In this document: positions 44,388-53,165 of the stretch, piece by piece
How the letters are laid out: each line of letters begins with the position of its first letter
How positions within the stretch are numbered: the first letter of the stretch is position 1
DNA from: Roseiarcus sp963742305
Lineage (GTDB): Bacteria; Pseudomonadota; Alphaproteobacteria; Rhizobiales; Beijerinckiaceae
Length of the DNA: 64,000 nucleotides
Direction of reading: 5' to 3'
Assembly: GCA_963742305.1 (NCBI GenBank)
Contig: CAVULN010000016.1
Span: 248,001 to 312,000, forward strand
Notes under the pieces: generated by a model
The model's input: the letters and a program-made list of their open reading frames with translations, nothing else
Databases searched by the model: none
Told to the model about the DNA's origin: nothing
Made by a program: the position numbers and the translations under genes

Positions 44388-45182
44388 TCAACCGAATTGG
44401 TAGGCGCCTTCCTCCAGTCGGTCGCGGACCACGTCGGCCGGATCCCGAAGATCGATCCAGGGCGAGAGCGCGCTGCGCATCCTCGACCTCAGCTCGGCGC
44501 GTCCACCCTGAACATGGACGTAAGGAGCGCAGCGAACCTCTTCCGCCGGCGTTCCATACTCACGGAGGTACTCGGCGAAATTGACAAAGGACTCATCGAC
44601 ATGGAGCAGCGTCTCGGCCGGAGCGCCCTCGGCGTAAATCACGTCATGGCTCTCGAGCTTGATGTGGAAGAACTCCATTTCGTCGCCCTCGGGCTCATGG
44701 TGGGCGATGGTTGAGCCATTGATCAGCGCCTCCGCCGGGACCAGCACGCCATCGATCAGCACGCTGTGCAGCGCGGTCACGGTGAGATCCGCATGCGGGA
44801 CGTTGGGTGCGAGAGCCGAGCGGGCGATGCGAACCGGCAGGGACTCCTTTGCCCAGGCCTTGGACGGATCGCTCTTCTTGATCCGATAACGTCCGATCCA
44901 TTGGATGGGCCGCAGGACGCCGGAGATTGTCGGCAGCAAATCGCCGATTGCGAGGGCTTCGATCTTGCGCTCGCCCTCGACCGTCTCAATCTTTGTCCCC
45001 TTCAGGAAACAATTGCAACGTGGTGCAGCCGAGGGGAAAATCCCGCAAAGGATCGTTTTCACAGGGCCCGCGTGAGCAGCGGTGACGCCCGCAGCCGAAG
45101 ACGCCAAAATCGCGCCCATTTTCATCATGTTGCGGCGGGTGCGCTGCGTTCCTGGATTCAAATTCACCAATTCGTTTGTCAT
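44388..45182 (-). CDS. Hint-domain (Hedgehog/intein-type) exported protein
   Basis: The 264-residue product starts MTNELVNLNPGTQRTRRNMM with a twin-arginine-like signal (TRRNMMKMGAILASSAAGVT). After APRCNCFLKGTKIETVEGER comes a Hint fold: the splice-type Cys in CFLKGTKI, GDLLPTISGVLRPIQWIGR, the His in ALHSVLIDG, and IYAEGAPAETLLHVDE. In this family (Hint_2) the domain may autocleave or cross-link; the acceptor is unknown. The gene has its own terminator (44336-44362) and a perfect TAGGTA/TACCTA palindrome upstream (45261-45276). Confidence 0.82.
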   Translation of the reverse strand: MTNELVNLNPGTQRTRRNMMKMGAILASSAAGVTAAHAGPVKTILCGIFPSAAPRCNCFLKGTKIETVEGERKIEALAIGDLLPTISGVLRPIQWIGRYRIKKSDPSKAWAKESLPVRIARSALAPNVPHADLTVTALHSVLIDGVLVPAEALINGSTIAHHEPEGDEMEFFHIKLESHDVIYAEGAPAETLLHVDESFVNFAEYLREYGTPAEEVRCAPYVHVQGGRAELRSRMRSALSPWIDLRDPADVVRDRLEEGAYQFG

Positions 45183-45260
45183 TGCGCTTCCCCCAAAATG
45201 TCGGGACAATCACCAAGCGTTATAGGCTTTTGCGCCGCCTGTCACGCTAAATTACACAAA

Positions 45261-45276
45261 TAGGTAGAAATACCTA
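45261..45276. promoter_or_regulatory. Inverted motif B (TAGGTA-N4-TACCTA) upstream of the Hint gene
   Basis: TAGGTAGAAATACCTA is a perfect 6-4-6 palindrome 79-94 bases before the start at 45182. The divergent aspS start (45413) is 137 bases away. Two related sites lie at 42395 and 60411. Confidence 0.5.
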
Positions 45277-45412
45277 ACAGCCGCCCACCACTCCCTCCGA
45301 CCCGGGCTCACGATCGTGCCCCACTCGCCGACTTCGCGCTTTCCCCTCTGGCTGTTTTCAGCTAGGCAGCGGGCGCCCCGCCGCGCGCCCAAAGCGAAAA
45401 GACCGACACTTC

Positions 45413-47203
45413 ATGCATCGCTACCGCACCCATACCTGCGGCGCCTTGACCCTCGCCGAGGATGGCGCCGACGTCCGGCTTTCCGGCTGGTGCCATCGCA
45501 TCCGCGATCACGGCGGCCTGCTGTTCATCGACTTGCGCGACCATTACGGCCTCACCCAATGCGTGGTCGATCCGGATTCGCCTGCCTTCGGCGAAGCCGA
45601 AAAGCTTCGCTCGGAATTCGTCATCAAGGTCGACGGACGCGTGCGCAAGCGCCCGGCTGGAACCGAAAATCCGGAAATGCCGACCGGCCTCATCGAGGTC
45701 TACGTGCGCGGCATCGAGGTCCTCGGTCCTGCCGGCGACCTGCCGCTGCCGGTGTTCGGCGACCAGCCCTATCCCGAGGACACGCGGCTGCGGTACCGTT
45801 TCCTCGATCTGCGGCGCGAGAAGCTCCACTCGAACATCATGCTGCGGGGCCAGATCATTGATTCCCTTCGTAGACGCATGAAGGAACAGGGGTTCTTCGA
45901 GTTCCAGACGCCGATCCTCACCGCCTCGAGCCCCGAAGGGGCGCGCGACTTCCTCGTGCCGTCGCGCCTGCATCCGGGCAAGTTCTACGCGCTCCCCCAG
46001 GCGCCCCAGCAGTTCAAGCAGCTCATCATGGTCGCCGGCTTCGACCGCTATTTCCAGATCGCCCCCTGCTTCCGCGACGAGGACGCGCGCGCCGACCGGT
46101 CCCCGGGCGAGTTCTACCAGCTCGACATCGAGATGAGCTTCGTGACGCAAGAGGACGTGTTCGCCGCCGTCGAGCCGGTGCTTCGCGGGGTTTTCGAAGA
46201 GTTCGGCGGCGGGAAGCCGGTGACGCAGAGGTTTCCGCGCATCCCCTACGCGCAGGCAATGCTCGAATACGGCGTCGACAAGCCCGATTTGCGCAATCCG
46301 ATCAAGATCGCTGACGTGACGGAGATTTTCGCCCGCGACGACGTCACGTTCAACGCGTTCAAGCAGGTCGTCAAGGCCGGGGGGGTGGTGCGCGCAATCC
46401 CCGCGCCCGGAGCGGCGCGTCAGCCGCGCTCGTTCTTCGACAAGCTCAACGAATGGGCGCGCGGGGAGGGCGCCCCCGGGCTCGGCTACATCATCTTCGA
46501 GGGCGGAAGCGACGGCGTCGCGGGCAAGGGGCCGATCGCCAAGTTCCTGAGCGCCGAGGCGCAGCGGGCGCTGATCGAAAGGGCAGGCCTCGTCGCGGGC
46601 GACGCTGTGTTCTTCGCCTGCGACAAGGAGGCCAGGGCCGCCAGGCTCGCAGGGCTCGCGCGGGTGCGCATCGGCAATGAGCTGGGCGTGGCGAAGAAGG
46701 ACGTGTTCGAGTTCTGCTGGATCGTCGACTTCCCGATGTACGAGTGGAACGAGGACGACAAGAAGATCGATTTCTCCCACAATCCATTCTCGATGCCGCA
46801 GGGCGGGCTCGAGGCGCTCAAGACGCAGGACCCGCTCTCGATCAAGGCGTTCCAGTACGACATCGTCTGCAACGGGATCGAACTGTCGTCGGGCGCGATC
46901 CGCAACCATCGCCCCGACGTCATGCTGAAGGCCTTCGAGATCGCGGGCTATGGCGCGGACGTGCTGGAGCAGAGGTTCGGCGGCCTCTATCGCGCCTTCC
47001 AGTGCGGCGCCCCGCCGCACGGGGGCATCGCGCCTGGCGTCGATCGCATCGTCATGCTGCTGGCCGGCGAGGAGAATTTGCGCGAAGTGGTGCTGTTCCC
47101 GATGAACCAGCGCGCCGAGGACCTGCTCATGGGCGCGCCGTCCCCGGCGACACCCAAGCAATTGCGCGAACTCTCGATCCGGGTTATCGCGCCGGACAAG
47201 TGA
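45413..47203 (+). CDS. aspS: Aspartate-tRNA(Asp/Asn) ligase
   Basis: The 596-residue class II synthetase has an N-terminal OB anticodon-binding domain (VRLSGWCHRIRDHGGLLFID), motif 1 around TPILTASSPEGARDFLVPSR, motif 2 FRDEDARADRSPGEFYQLDI, a bacterial GAD insert, and motif 3 GGIAPGVDRIVMLL. It charges tRNA-Asp and, in most alphaproteobacteria, also tRNA-Asn for later amidation. It is transcribed away from the Hint gene. Confidence 0.96.
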   Translation: MHRYRTHTCGALTLAEDGADVRLSGWCHRIRDHGGLLFIDLRDHYGLTQCVVDPDSPAFGEAEKLRSEFVIKVDGRVRKRPAGTENPEMPTGLIEVYVRGIEVLGPAGDLPLPVFGDQPYPEDTRLRYRFLDLRREKLHSNIMLRGQIIDSLRRRMKEQGFFEFQTPILTASSPEGARDFLVPSRLHPGKFYALPQAPQQFKQLIMVAGFDRYFQIAPCFRDEDARADRSPGEFYQLDIEMSFVTQEDVFAAVEPVLRGVFEEFGGGKPVTQRFPRIPYAQAMLEYGVDKPDLRNPIKIADVTEIFARDDVTFNAFKQVVKAGGVVRAIPAPGAARQPRSFFDKLNEWARGEGAPGLGYIIFEGGSDGVAGKGPIAKFLSAEAQRALIERAGLVAGDAVFFACDKEARAARLAGLARVRIGNELGVAKKDVFEFCWIVDFPMYEWNEDDKKIDFSHNPFSMPQGGLEALKTQDPLSIKAFQYDIVCNGIELSSGAIRNHRPDVMLKAFEIAGYGADVLEQRFGGLYRAFQCGAPPHGGIAPGVDRIVMLLAGEENLREVVLFPMNQRAEDLLMGAPSPATPKQLRELSIRVIAPDK

Positions 47204-47407
47204 GGCGCTTGCTCGGCGCCCGGTGTCCGCCGAGCTCCTGCGCTTTGCCCGGGAAGGCGCTCATCGAGATCCCTGGCCGGTTCGGCAACCACGTCAGTGG
47301 CGCTCGTGTCGCGCCCCTACCGTCGCTCTTCGTCTTGTCGAGGGCCCGATCGCCCGCGGCTGCGCCTTGTCTCAAGACCAGCACTGGCCTCGGGTCTATG
47401 ATTGATC

Positions 47408-49450
47408 TCAATCCTTGTCGGGCGGCCATTGATCGCCGGCGCATGCGCCGGCATCATCTCGCCGGCACTTGGCCCGGTAAATCGCGTCCGCTCGCAACAT
47501 GCCCGCTGAAGCGAGCGATGAGCCCACCGCGGTGTAAGCTTCCCCTACGGTCAGGCCAGCCGTGACAAGACCATTGGTCGCGGCCTCTGAGGAGTCGATC
47601 AGCCTGTCTTTGCCGTCGCGGTCTGTGAGTGTGAGCACCGCGCCGTTGATGGCGCGAAGCGTCCCGGAGATTGAGAAAGCGCTGGCTGGGGCGGCCGCGG
47701 AAGCGCCGGTTGCGGGAAGAGCCGCCTCAGCGGCGGCCGCAGGCGTCGCGCTCGGCAGTGCGCCGGTCCCTCCTTCCTTGAGGATCGTGAGCAATTTGTT
47801 GGAAGCGACATAGACCAGCCCGTGCGCGACAGTCGGGACGATATTCGCGTTTCCTCTCAGATTTGGCCAGTATCCAACTTTCATCGGACCGAGGAGCAGC
47901 GGGTAGCTCCCGCCCACCGCCAACCCCGAAAATGCATAGAGGTCTACATCGGTGGCGGCGCTCGATACGGGACGTGAAACCGCCCAGATGATCGGCGTAT
48001 TTGTGCAATTCCCATATTCGCCGCTGCCGGCGCACGAAACTGTCGTCATGAAGCCGGGGTCTTGCCCAGTCGTAAGGCCGCTCGATGTTCCCTCCGGCGA
48101 CAAGGTCGTCACCGGAACCTCGAAGGTCTGAACGACATTGCCCTGGCTCGCCACGATGCGGCCGACGCCATCCGGGCCGGTGAAATACGAGGGCGCGCAA
48201 AAACACGGCGATCCCTGGCGCAGCTGGAGGAATTTCAAGCCGCTCGACCAGGAGCGGTCAAGCAAGAACAACCTTCCGTCCTTGCCTGCGACCGCAGCCA
48301 GATAGGCGCTCCCGCGCCGCGGCACGAGCAGGACTCCTCCCGATCCAAGATCCCTATCGTGCTGGTCCAACGCAAGGGTGTCGGGAGAAAAGACGCCAAA
48401 GTCGCCGTTTGGCGAAAACAGGCCATTAACCCAGCGCAGATCCCCTGTGAGTTTCACCACGCCTTCCTGAACGTTGCTGCACGGGACGGCGGTTGGAACG
48501 GTGCCGGTCGCCGTTCCCAGACATGCGTTGTTGGCGACCCTGCCGGTCCAGGTCGACGTGGTGACTGTGGAGCCGTCGGAATTTCCGGTCGCGAAAATCA
48601 CGTCTCCCAACTCGTCCCCCGCGGGGCCGGCGCCGGACATCCAGATCGTGTCCAGAAAATAGTTGGTCGGAGAACTGGGTTGTCTGTCCTCCAGCTGGTT
48701 TGCCGGCAGAGCCGTGAGAGCCGTTCCGTTCCAGTTCCATCCCAACACCCAACCGCGCGACGGCTGGCCTGTCGGGTTGGAAGGGCTGGCGTGAAAGTCG
48801 CAGAAGCTCGTGAAAGCGGCATAAATATCGCCATTGGCGAACAGCAGCGCCGCCCGCTGGCGTTGATTCGTCGCGTTGAATGTGAAGGGTGCGCCGTTGG
48901 TCTGCGTGTGCGATGCCGCGATCGTGAGCGGCGCAACCTTGTCGACCAGCGAAATGGGGTCGAGGGCGTGAAGAAAATAAGTCGGGGTCGTGCCGTTCAC
49001 GTTCACATAGGTGATGACGAACAGCGTCTGGCTGGCCAGATCGATGACCGGAGTGCTGTTGATTCCGACATTCGGTCCACTGTTCCCGCACATGAGCGGG
49101 AGCGGGACCGGAGCCCCGAGATTGCGCTGTCTAAGAAGATAGCCGTCGGCGCTGCGGATCACGTAGACGTTGTTTGATTCATCGACGACATAGGCAAGGT
49201 CGCTGCCAAAGAAGAAATTCGGTATGACCAGCGGCTGCGCGTCAACCTGATCCTTGAGCGGCACCGTGCGCCAAATTCCCAATGTGCCGACGGTCGACGG
49301 GTTCAGGATTGTTTCCTGCTGCTGCCAGCCGGTCCGGAAATTGTCGTCGTGCCAGGTCAAAACCGCGCCCGGCGACGGACTTGCGGCTACAGCCTCACCC
49401 GCCCAAAGGAGGAGCGCGAAAAAGAAAAAATGCGAAATGTGATGCCTCAT
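47408..49450 (-). CDS. Secreted quinoprotein-like beta-propeller protein
   Basis: ATG 49450 (MRHHISHFFFFALLLWAGEA) starts a signal peptide cleaved near AVAAS. The mature protein, about 660 residues, has PQQ-like propeller repeats (LTWHDDNFRTGWQQQE, LAYVVDESNNVYVIRSADGY, LGDVIFATGNSDG, VAGKDGRLFLLDRS) up to about residue 555, an Ala/Pro linker (about 565-590), and a C-terminal beta domain (FSISGTLRAINGAVLTLTDR). Ten or so cysteines probably form disulfides. No catalytic PQQ dehydrogenase motifs are present, so a binding or structural role is more likely. An alternative start is GTG 49462. Confidence 0.7.
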   Translation of the reverse strand: MRHHISHFFFFALLLWAGEAVAASPSPGAVLTWHDDNFRTGWQQQETILNPSTVGTLGIWRTVPLKDQVDAQPLVIPNFFFGSDLAYVVDESNNVYVIRSADGYLLRQRNLGAPVPLPLMCGNSGPNVGINSTPVIDLASQTLFVITYVNVNGTTPTYFLHALDPISLVDKVAPLTIAASHTQTNGAPFTFNATNQRQRAALLFANGDIYAAFTSFCDFHASPSNPTGQPSRGWVLGWNWNGTALTALPANQLEDRQPSSPTNYFLDTIWMSGAGPAGDELGDVIFATGNSDGSTVTTSTWTGRVANNACLGTATGTVPTAVPCSNVQEGVVKLTGDLRWVNGLFSPNGDFGVFSPDTLALDQHDRDLGSGGVLLVPRRGSAYLAAVAGKDGRLFLLDRSWSSGLKFLQLRQGSPCFCAPSYFTGPDGVGRIVASQGNVVQTFEVPVTTLSPEGTSSGLTTGQDPGFMTTVSCAGSGEYGNCTNTPIIWAVSRPVSSAATDVDLYAFSGLAVGGSYPLLLGPMKVGYWPNLRGNANIVPTVAHGLVYVASNKLLTILKEGGTGALPSATPAAAAEAALPATGASAAAPASAFSISGTLRAINGAVLTLTDRDGKDRLIDSSEAATNGLVTAGLTVGEAYTAVGSSLASAGMLRADAIYRAKCRRDDAGACAGDQWPPDKD

Positions 49451-49762
49451 AGTCGCCCCCACCGGATGTGAGGCCGCCAGGCAGCGCCATCGGCGCGAGC
49501 GGCCTTCGCAGTAAACAATTACGCGGCCGACGCAACTTGATCATGCAATCACAGTCGGGATTGGCCGGCAAGCGGCCAGAGGTTCATTTCCACATGTAAC
49601 GCGGACGCAACGACCGACCGTTGTTGAGGCTCGAGGACGACTGTCCGCAAGCCAGTTCGATGCTTCGTGACCGGCGCCTGGCCGGTCACACGCGTTTGCG
49701 TAGAGCGTTGAACGCTCCCTTGTTCGCGACCGCCTTGCATGATAGCCACACGAGCCTGAAAC
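49451..49762. other. Intergenic region with stem-loop 49667-49689
   Basis: About 310 bases without a supported gene, between the divergent propeller gene and tRNA-Pro. GTGACCGGC (49667-49675) and GCCGGTCAC (49681-49689) form a perfect 9-base hairpin with a five-base loop, without a T run. Confidence 0.45.
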
Positions 49763-49839
49763 CGGGGTATAGCGCAGCCTGGTAGCGCGGAAGTTTTGGG
49801 TACTTCAGGTCGCAGGTTCGAATCCTGCTGCCCCGACCA
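49763..49839 (+). tRNA. tRNA-Pro(TGG)
   Basis: A 77-base cloverleaf with acceptor CGGGGTA/TGCCCCG, D arm AGCGCAGCCTGGTAGCGC, anticodon stem GAAGT/ACTTC with loop TTTGGGT (anticodon TGG), T arm GCAGGTTCGAATCCTGC and encoded CCA. Confidence 0.95.
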
Positions 49840-49867
49840 GCCGCAGTTTTGGAGCGCGAACGGAACC

Positions 49868-50173
49868 GTGACGATCGCCCGCATCTATCAGCCGACCCGC
49901 AGCGCCATGCAGGCGGTGCAGTCGAGAGACGATTGGCTGCTCGAATACGAGCCCGAGAAGCCGCGTTCAATCGAGCCCTTGATGGGCTGGACGAGCTCGG
50001 CCGACATGCGCTCGCAGGTACAGCTCCGCTTCGACACCAGGGAGGAGGCGATCGCCTACGCGGAGCGCAATGGGCTCCCATATCGCGTCGAGGAGCCGAA
50101 GCCGGAGACGCGCAAGATCCTGTCCTATTCCGACAATTTCGCGCCGAACCGGATCGTCCCCTGGTCCCATTGA
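49868..50173 (+). CDS. NADH dehydrogenase (complex I) NDUFS4-type accessory subunit
   Basis: From GTG 49868 the 101-residue product reads MTIARIYQPTRSAMQAVQSR (GTG as Met), then WLLEYEPEKPRSIEPLMGWT, RSQVQLRFDTREEAIAYAER and DNFAPNRIVPWSH, matching the ETC complex I subunit family (NDUFS4/18 kDa), a supernumerary subunit kept in alphaproteobacteria and mitochondria. No ATG is available between tRNA-Pro and the conserved start. It is flanked by two tRNA genes and may be cotranscribed with tRNA-Pro. Confidence 0.9.
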   Translation: MTIARIYQPTRSAMQAVQSRDDWLLEYEPEKPRSIEPLMGWTSSADMRSQVQLRFDTREEAIAYAERNGLPYRVEEPKPETRKILSYSDNFAPNRIVPWSH

Positions 50174-50204
50174 GGAGTTGGTTGAACGGCGCGGGCGCAA
50201 GTTC

Positions 50205-50281
50205 GGCTCCGTAGCTCAGCTGGATAGAGCAGCCGCCTTCTAAGCGGCAGGTCGCAGGTTCGAGCCCTGCCGGAGTCGCCA
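50205..50281 (+). tRNA. tRNA-Arg(TCT)
   Basis: A 77-base cloverleaf with acceptor GGCTCCG/CGGAGTC (one G-T pair), D arm GCTCAGCTGGATAGAGC, anticodon stem GCCGC/GCGGC with loop CTTCTAA (anticodon TCT), T arm GCAGGTTCGAGCCCTGC and encoded CCA. Confidence 0.95.
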
Positions 50282-50388
50282 GCCCGAACCACCGGATATC
50301 TTCAAACATATACAACGCTAAGTCGTTGCGGCTCCCAGCGCGCTTGGGTAGCTTCAGCTAGAGGGCAGGCGCGTTCGGGAGGCGCGGA

Positions 50389-51587
50389 GTGACCATTCCA
50401 CACGAGCCCTGGCTCGTGGCTCTTTCCATCGCCATCGCGATCCAGGGCAGTTTCGTGGGGCTCTCGCTTGCCCGCGAGCTGGACCTGGCCCAAGGGTTCC
50501 GCCGTCGCCTCATTCTGGCCGGATCCGCGCTCACGCTCGCAACCGGCGTCTGGTCGATGCATTTCGTCGGCATGCTCGCGGCCGATTTCCCGAGCGCGAT
50601 CGACTATCTTGTGCTGCCGACGCTGATTTCGTTCCTCATTTGCGTCATCGTGGTGGGGGTGGGAATCTATGCGGCGCACGCGTGGCGCGCGCCCCATCTG
50701 CGCATCGGCGTCGGAGCCGTGGCGATGGGGCTCGGCGTCAGCCTGATGCACTATGTCGGCATATCGGCGGTTCACCTCGCCGGACCCACCTGGCACGAAC
50801 CGGGCTACGTCGTGGCGGCGGTCGTGGTCGCGATCGGCGCGAGCGCCTTCGCCCTGTGGGCGCTCGACAGCCGCCCCACGCGGTCGGGCCTGTTCCTCGG
50901 CGCGGTCGCGCTCGGTCTGGCGATTTCGGGCATGCACTACACCGCCATGGCCGGAATGCGGCTCGACCCGCTGTGCTTCGACGTCACGCGCTTTGTCGGC
51001 GCGGAACCGGCGCTGTCGCGCAACGCGCTTGCGGCTCTCGCAACCGTCGTCGCCTTCGGCGTCTCGGGCTCCTTTCTGCTGTCGCTTGTGCCCGACGCGC
51101 GCGCCCCCGGCGGCGCCGGGTCCGCTTCGCCGGATGCAGCGCCGGCCGCGCCGCCGCTCGCGCCGACCGTCGCTCAGGGTCTCGATCCGCAAGAAGCCGC
51201 GAAGCCGCTTCACGCCGCGCCCGAGGGCCCGCGCCCTGGGGCGAGCGGGCCCAGACGATCCGCGTCGAGAAGAGCGGGCGCGCGCGGGAACTGCCGGTGT
51301 CCAACATTTACGCCATCCGCGCCAACGCCCACTACACCTACGTTCACGATGGCGAGAAGGAATATTTCTGCTCTCTCTCGATCAGCGCGCTCGAGGCGCG
51401 CCTCGACCCGAAGGCGTTCCTCAGAGTCCACCGCAGCTACATCGTCTCGGTCGACCGCATCGTGCGGGTCAGGCGATCGGGCGAAGCGGGCGTCGCCGAA
51501 CTTGGCCTGCCGATTCGATGCAGCATTCCGATTGCGCGAGCCCATTACCGGCAGGTCAAGCTCAGGATGGCGGCGCTCGCCGGCTGA
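50389..51587 (+). CDS. coxC: MHYT-LytTR membrane sensor/regulator (CoxC-type), one-base frameshift
   Basis: The N-terminal 240 residues form a seven-helix MHYT domain with three motifs (GVWSMHFVGMLA, VSLMHYVGISAVH, SGMHYTAMAGM), thought to bind metal and sense gases such as CO, O2 or NO. After an Ala/Pro linker comes a LytTR DNA-binding domain: RVEKSGRARELPVSNIYAIR, ANAHYTYVHDGEKEYFCSLS and FLRVHRSYIVSVDRI. The two halves are in different frames; the span of 1199 bases is one short of 400 codons, with the loss between about 51180 and 51240. This architecture equals CoxC/CoxH of Oligotropha, whose genes also precede coxMSL, so it is the likely CO-responsive activator. Confidence 0.85.
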
Positions 51588-51785
51588 ATCTTGCCTCAAT
51601 TCATGAAATGCGTCAACGATCATGACGCAGTTCGTGCACGAAACCTGTCGCCGGCGCCTTTTCGGGCGTGTAGGTTCATCCGCCGTTGATTGGGCTGCGC
51701 GCCTGACGCACGCTTGTCTCATCCGTTGGCGCGGGTCCGCCCCGGAATCAGAAGCCAATTCGGCCGCTCGCGTTGGGAGGAAGTT

Positions 51786-52652
51786 GTGATCCCCGGATCG
51801 TTCGAATATCATCGGCCAGCCGATCTCGCGGAAGCGGTCGCCCTCCTGGGGCGGCTCGACTCTGACGCTCGCGTGATCGCCGGCGGCCATAGTCTCATTC
51901 CAATGATGAAACTGCGCCTCGCCGCGCCGACCCATCTCGTCGACCTCGCGGGCGTCGCCGAATTGAAGGGGGTCCGTCGAGAGAACGGGGACATCGTGAT
52001 CGGCGCGATGACGACCCAGCACGAGATCATCGGCAGCCCGTTGCTGGCGGAGACCGCGCCCATTCTGCATGAAACGGCGGAAGTGATCGCCGACCCGCAG
52101 GTGCGCTATCAGGGCACGATCGGCGGCAACGTCGCCAACGGCGACCCCGGAAACGACATGCCAGGGGTGATGGTGGCCCTCGGCGCGACTTACGTCTTGC
52201 GTGGCGCGAGCGGCGAGCGGCGCGTGGCGGCGCGCGACTATTATCTCTCCCCGTACGAGACGGCCGCGAAGCCCGGCGAGGTGCTCGCCGTCATCCGGGT
52301 CCCGGCGCCCTCCGCGGGGCACGGATGGGCGTACGAGAAGCTCAAGCGCAAGGTCGGCGACTACGCGACCGCCGCGGCCGCGGCGATCCTGACGGTCTCG
52401 GGCGGCAGGATCTCGACGTGCGCGATCGGATTGACCAATGTCGCCGGAACGCCGCTCCTCGCCGGCGACGCGGCCGCGGCGGCCATCGGGACCGCGCTCG
52501 ATAAGCCGGCTCTCGCTCGGGCCGCGGCCGCGGCGACTGCGATCGCCAACCCGGCCGCCGATGGACGGGGTTCCGCCGAATACCGCGCCAGGATGGCCGG
52601 CGTCATGACTGCGCGGGCGCTGACCCGCGCGTTTGCGCGCGCAAGCTCCTGA
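51786..52652 (+). CDS. coxM: Aerobic CO dehydrogenase, medium FAD subunit
   Basis: CoxM carries FAD and passes electrons from the CO dehydrogenase to the quinone pool. The 288-residue product (the usual CoxM length) has the FAD motifs AGGHSLIPMMKLRLA (residues 32-46) and TIGGNVANGDPGND (about 111-124). The start is GTG 51786 after GGGAGGAAGTT. It opens the structural operon and is followed by coxS after 12 bases. Confidence 0.95.
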   Translation: MIPGSFEYHRPADLAEAVALLGRLDSDARVIAGGHSLIPMMKLRLAAPTHLVDLAGVAELKGVRRENGDIVIGAMTTQHEIIGSPLLAETAPILHETAEVIADPQVRYQGTIGGNVANGDPGNDMPGVMVALGATYVLRGASGERRVAARDYYLSPYETAAKPGEVLAVIRVPAPSAGHGWAYEKLKRKVGDYATAAAAAILTVSGGRISTCAIGLTNVAGTPLLAGDAAAAAIGTALDKPALARAAAAATAIANPAADGRGSAEYRARMAGVMTARALTRAFARASS

Positions 52653-52664
52653 AAGGGCAGGGAC

Positions 52665-53165
52665 ATGTCTCTCACCAATGTCGGTATGACGGTCAACGGC
52701 AAGGCGGTCTCGGGCGAGGTCGAGCCGCGCACCCTGCTAATCCATTACCTGCGCGAGAACCTTGGCCTGACCGGAGCGCATATCGGCTGCGACACCTCCC
52801 ATTGCGGCGCCTGCACGGTCGACCTTGACGGCCGGTCGGTGAAATCCTGCACTATATTCGCAGTGCAGGCGGCGGGCGCGAACGTCCTCACCATCGAGGG
52901 CATGGCGGGCGCCGACGGCAAGCTGCATGAGCTGCAGGAAGCCTTCCGCGAGATGCACGGGCTTCAGTGCGGCTATTGCACGCCCGGAATGATCTTGCGC
53001 GCCTATCGGCTGCTCAAGGAGAACCCGAGCCCGTCCGAGAGCGAAATCCGCATCGGCATTTCGGGCAACCTCTGCCGCTGCACCGGGTACCAGAATATCG
53101 TGAGCGCCATCCAATACGCCGCCGCCAAGATGGCTGGCCTCGAAGTCAAGGAAGCCGCGGAATGA
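52665..53165 (+). CDS. coxS: Aerobic CO dehydrogenase, small [2Fe-2S] subunit
   Basis: The 166-residue product, standard for CoxS, holds both clusters: plant-type GCDTSHCGACTVDLDGRS, then VKSC, and the distal CGYCTPGM with CRCTGYQNI in the helical domain. It conducts electrons from the Mo-Cu site to FAD. Its stop overlaps the coxL start (ATGA). Confidence 0.96.
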   Translation: MSLTNVGMTVNGKAVSGEVEPRTLLIHYLRENLGLTGAHIGCDTSHCGACTVDLDGRSVKSCTIFAVQAAGANVLTIEGMAGADGKLHELQEAFREMHGLQCGYCTPGMILRAYRLLKENPSPSESEIRIGISGNLCRCTGYQNIVSAIQYAAAKMAGLEVKEAAE

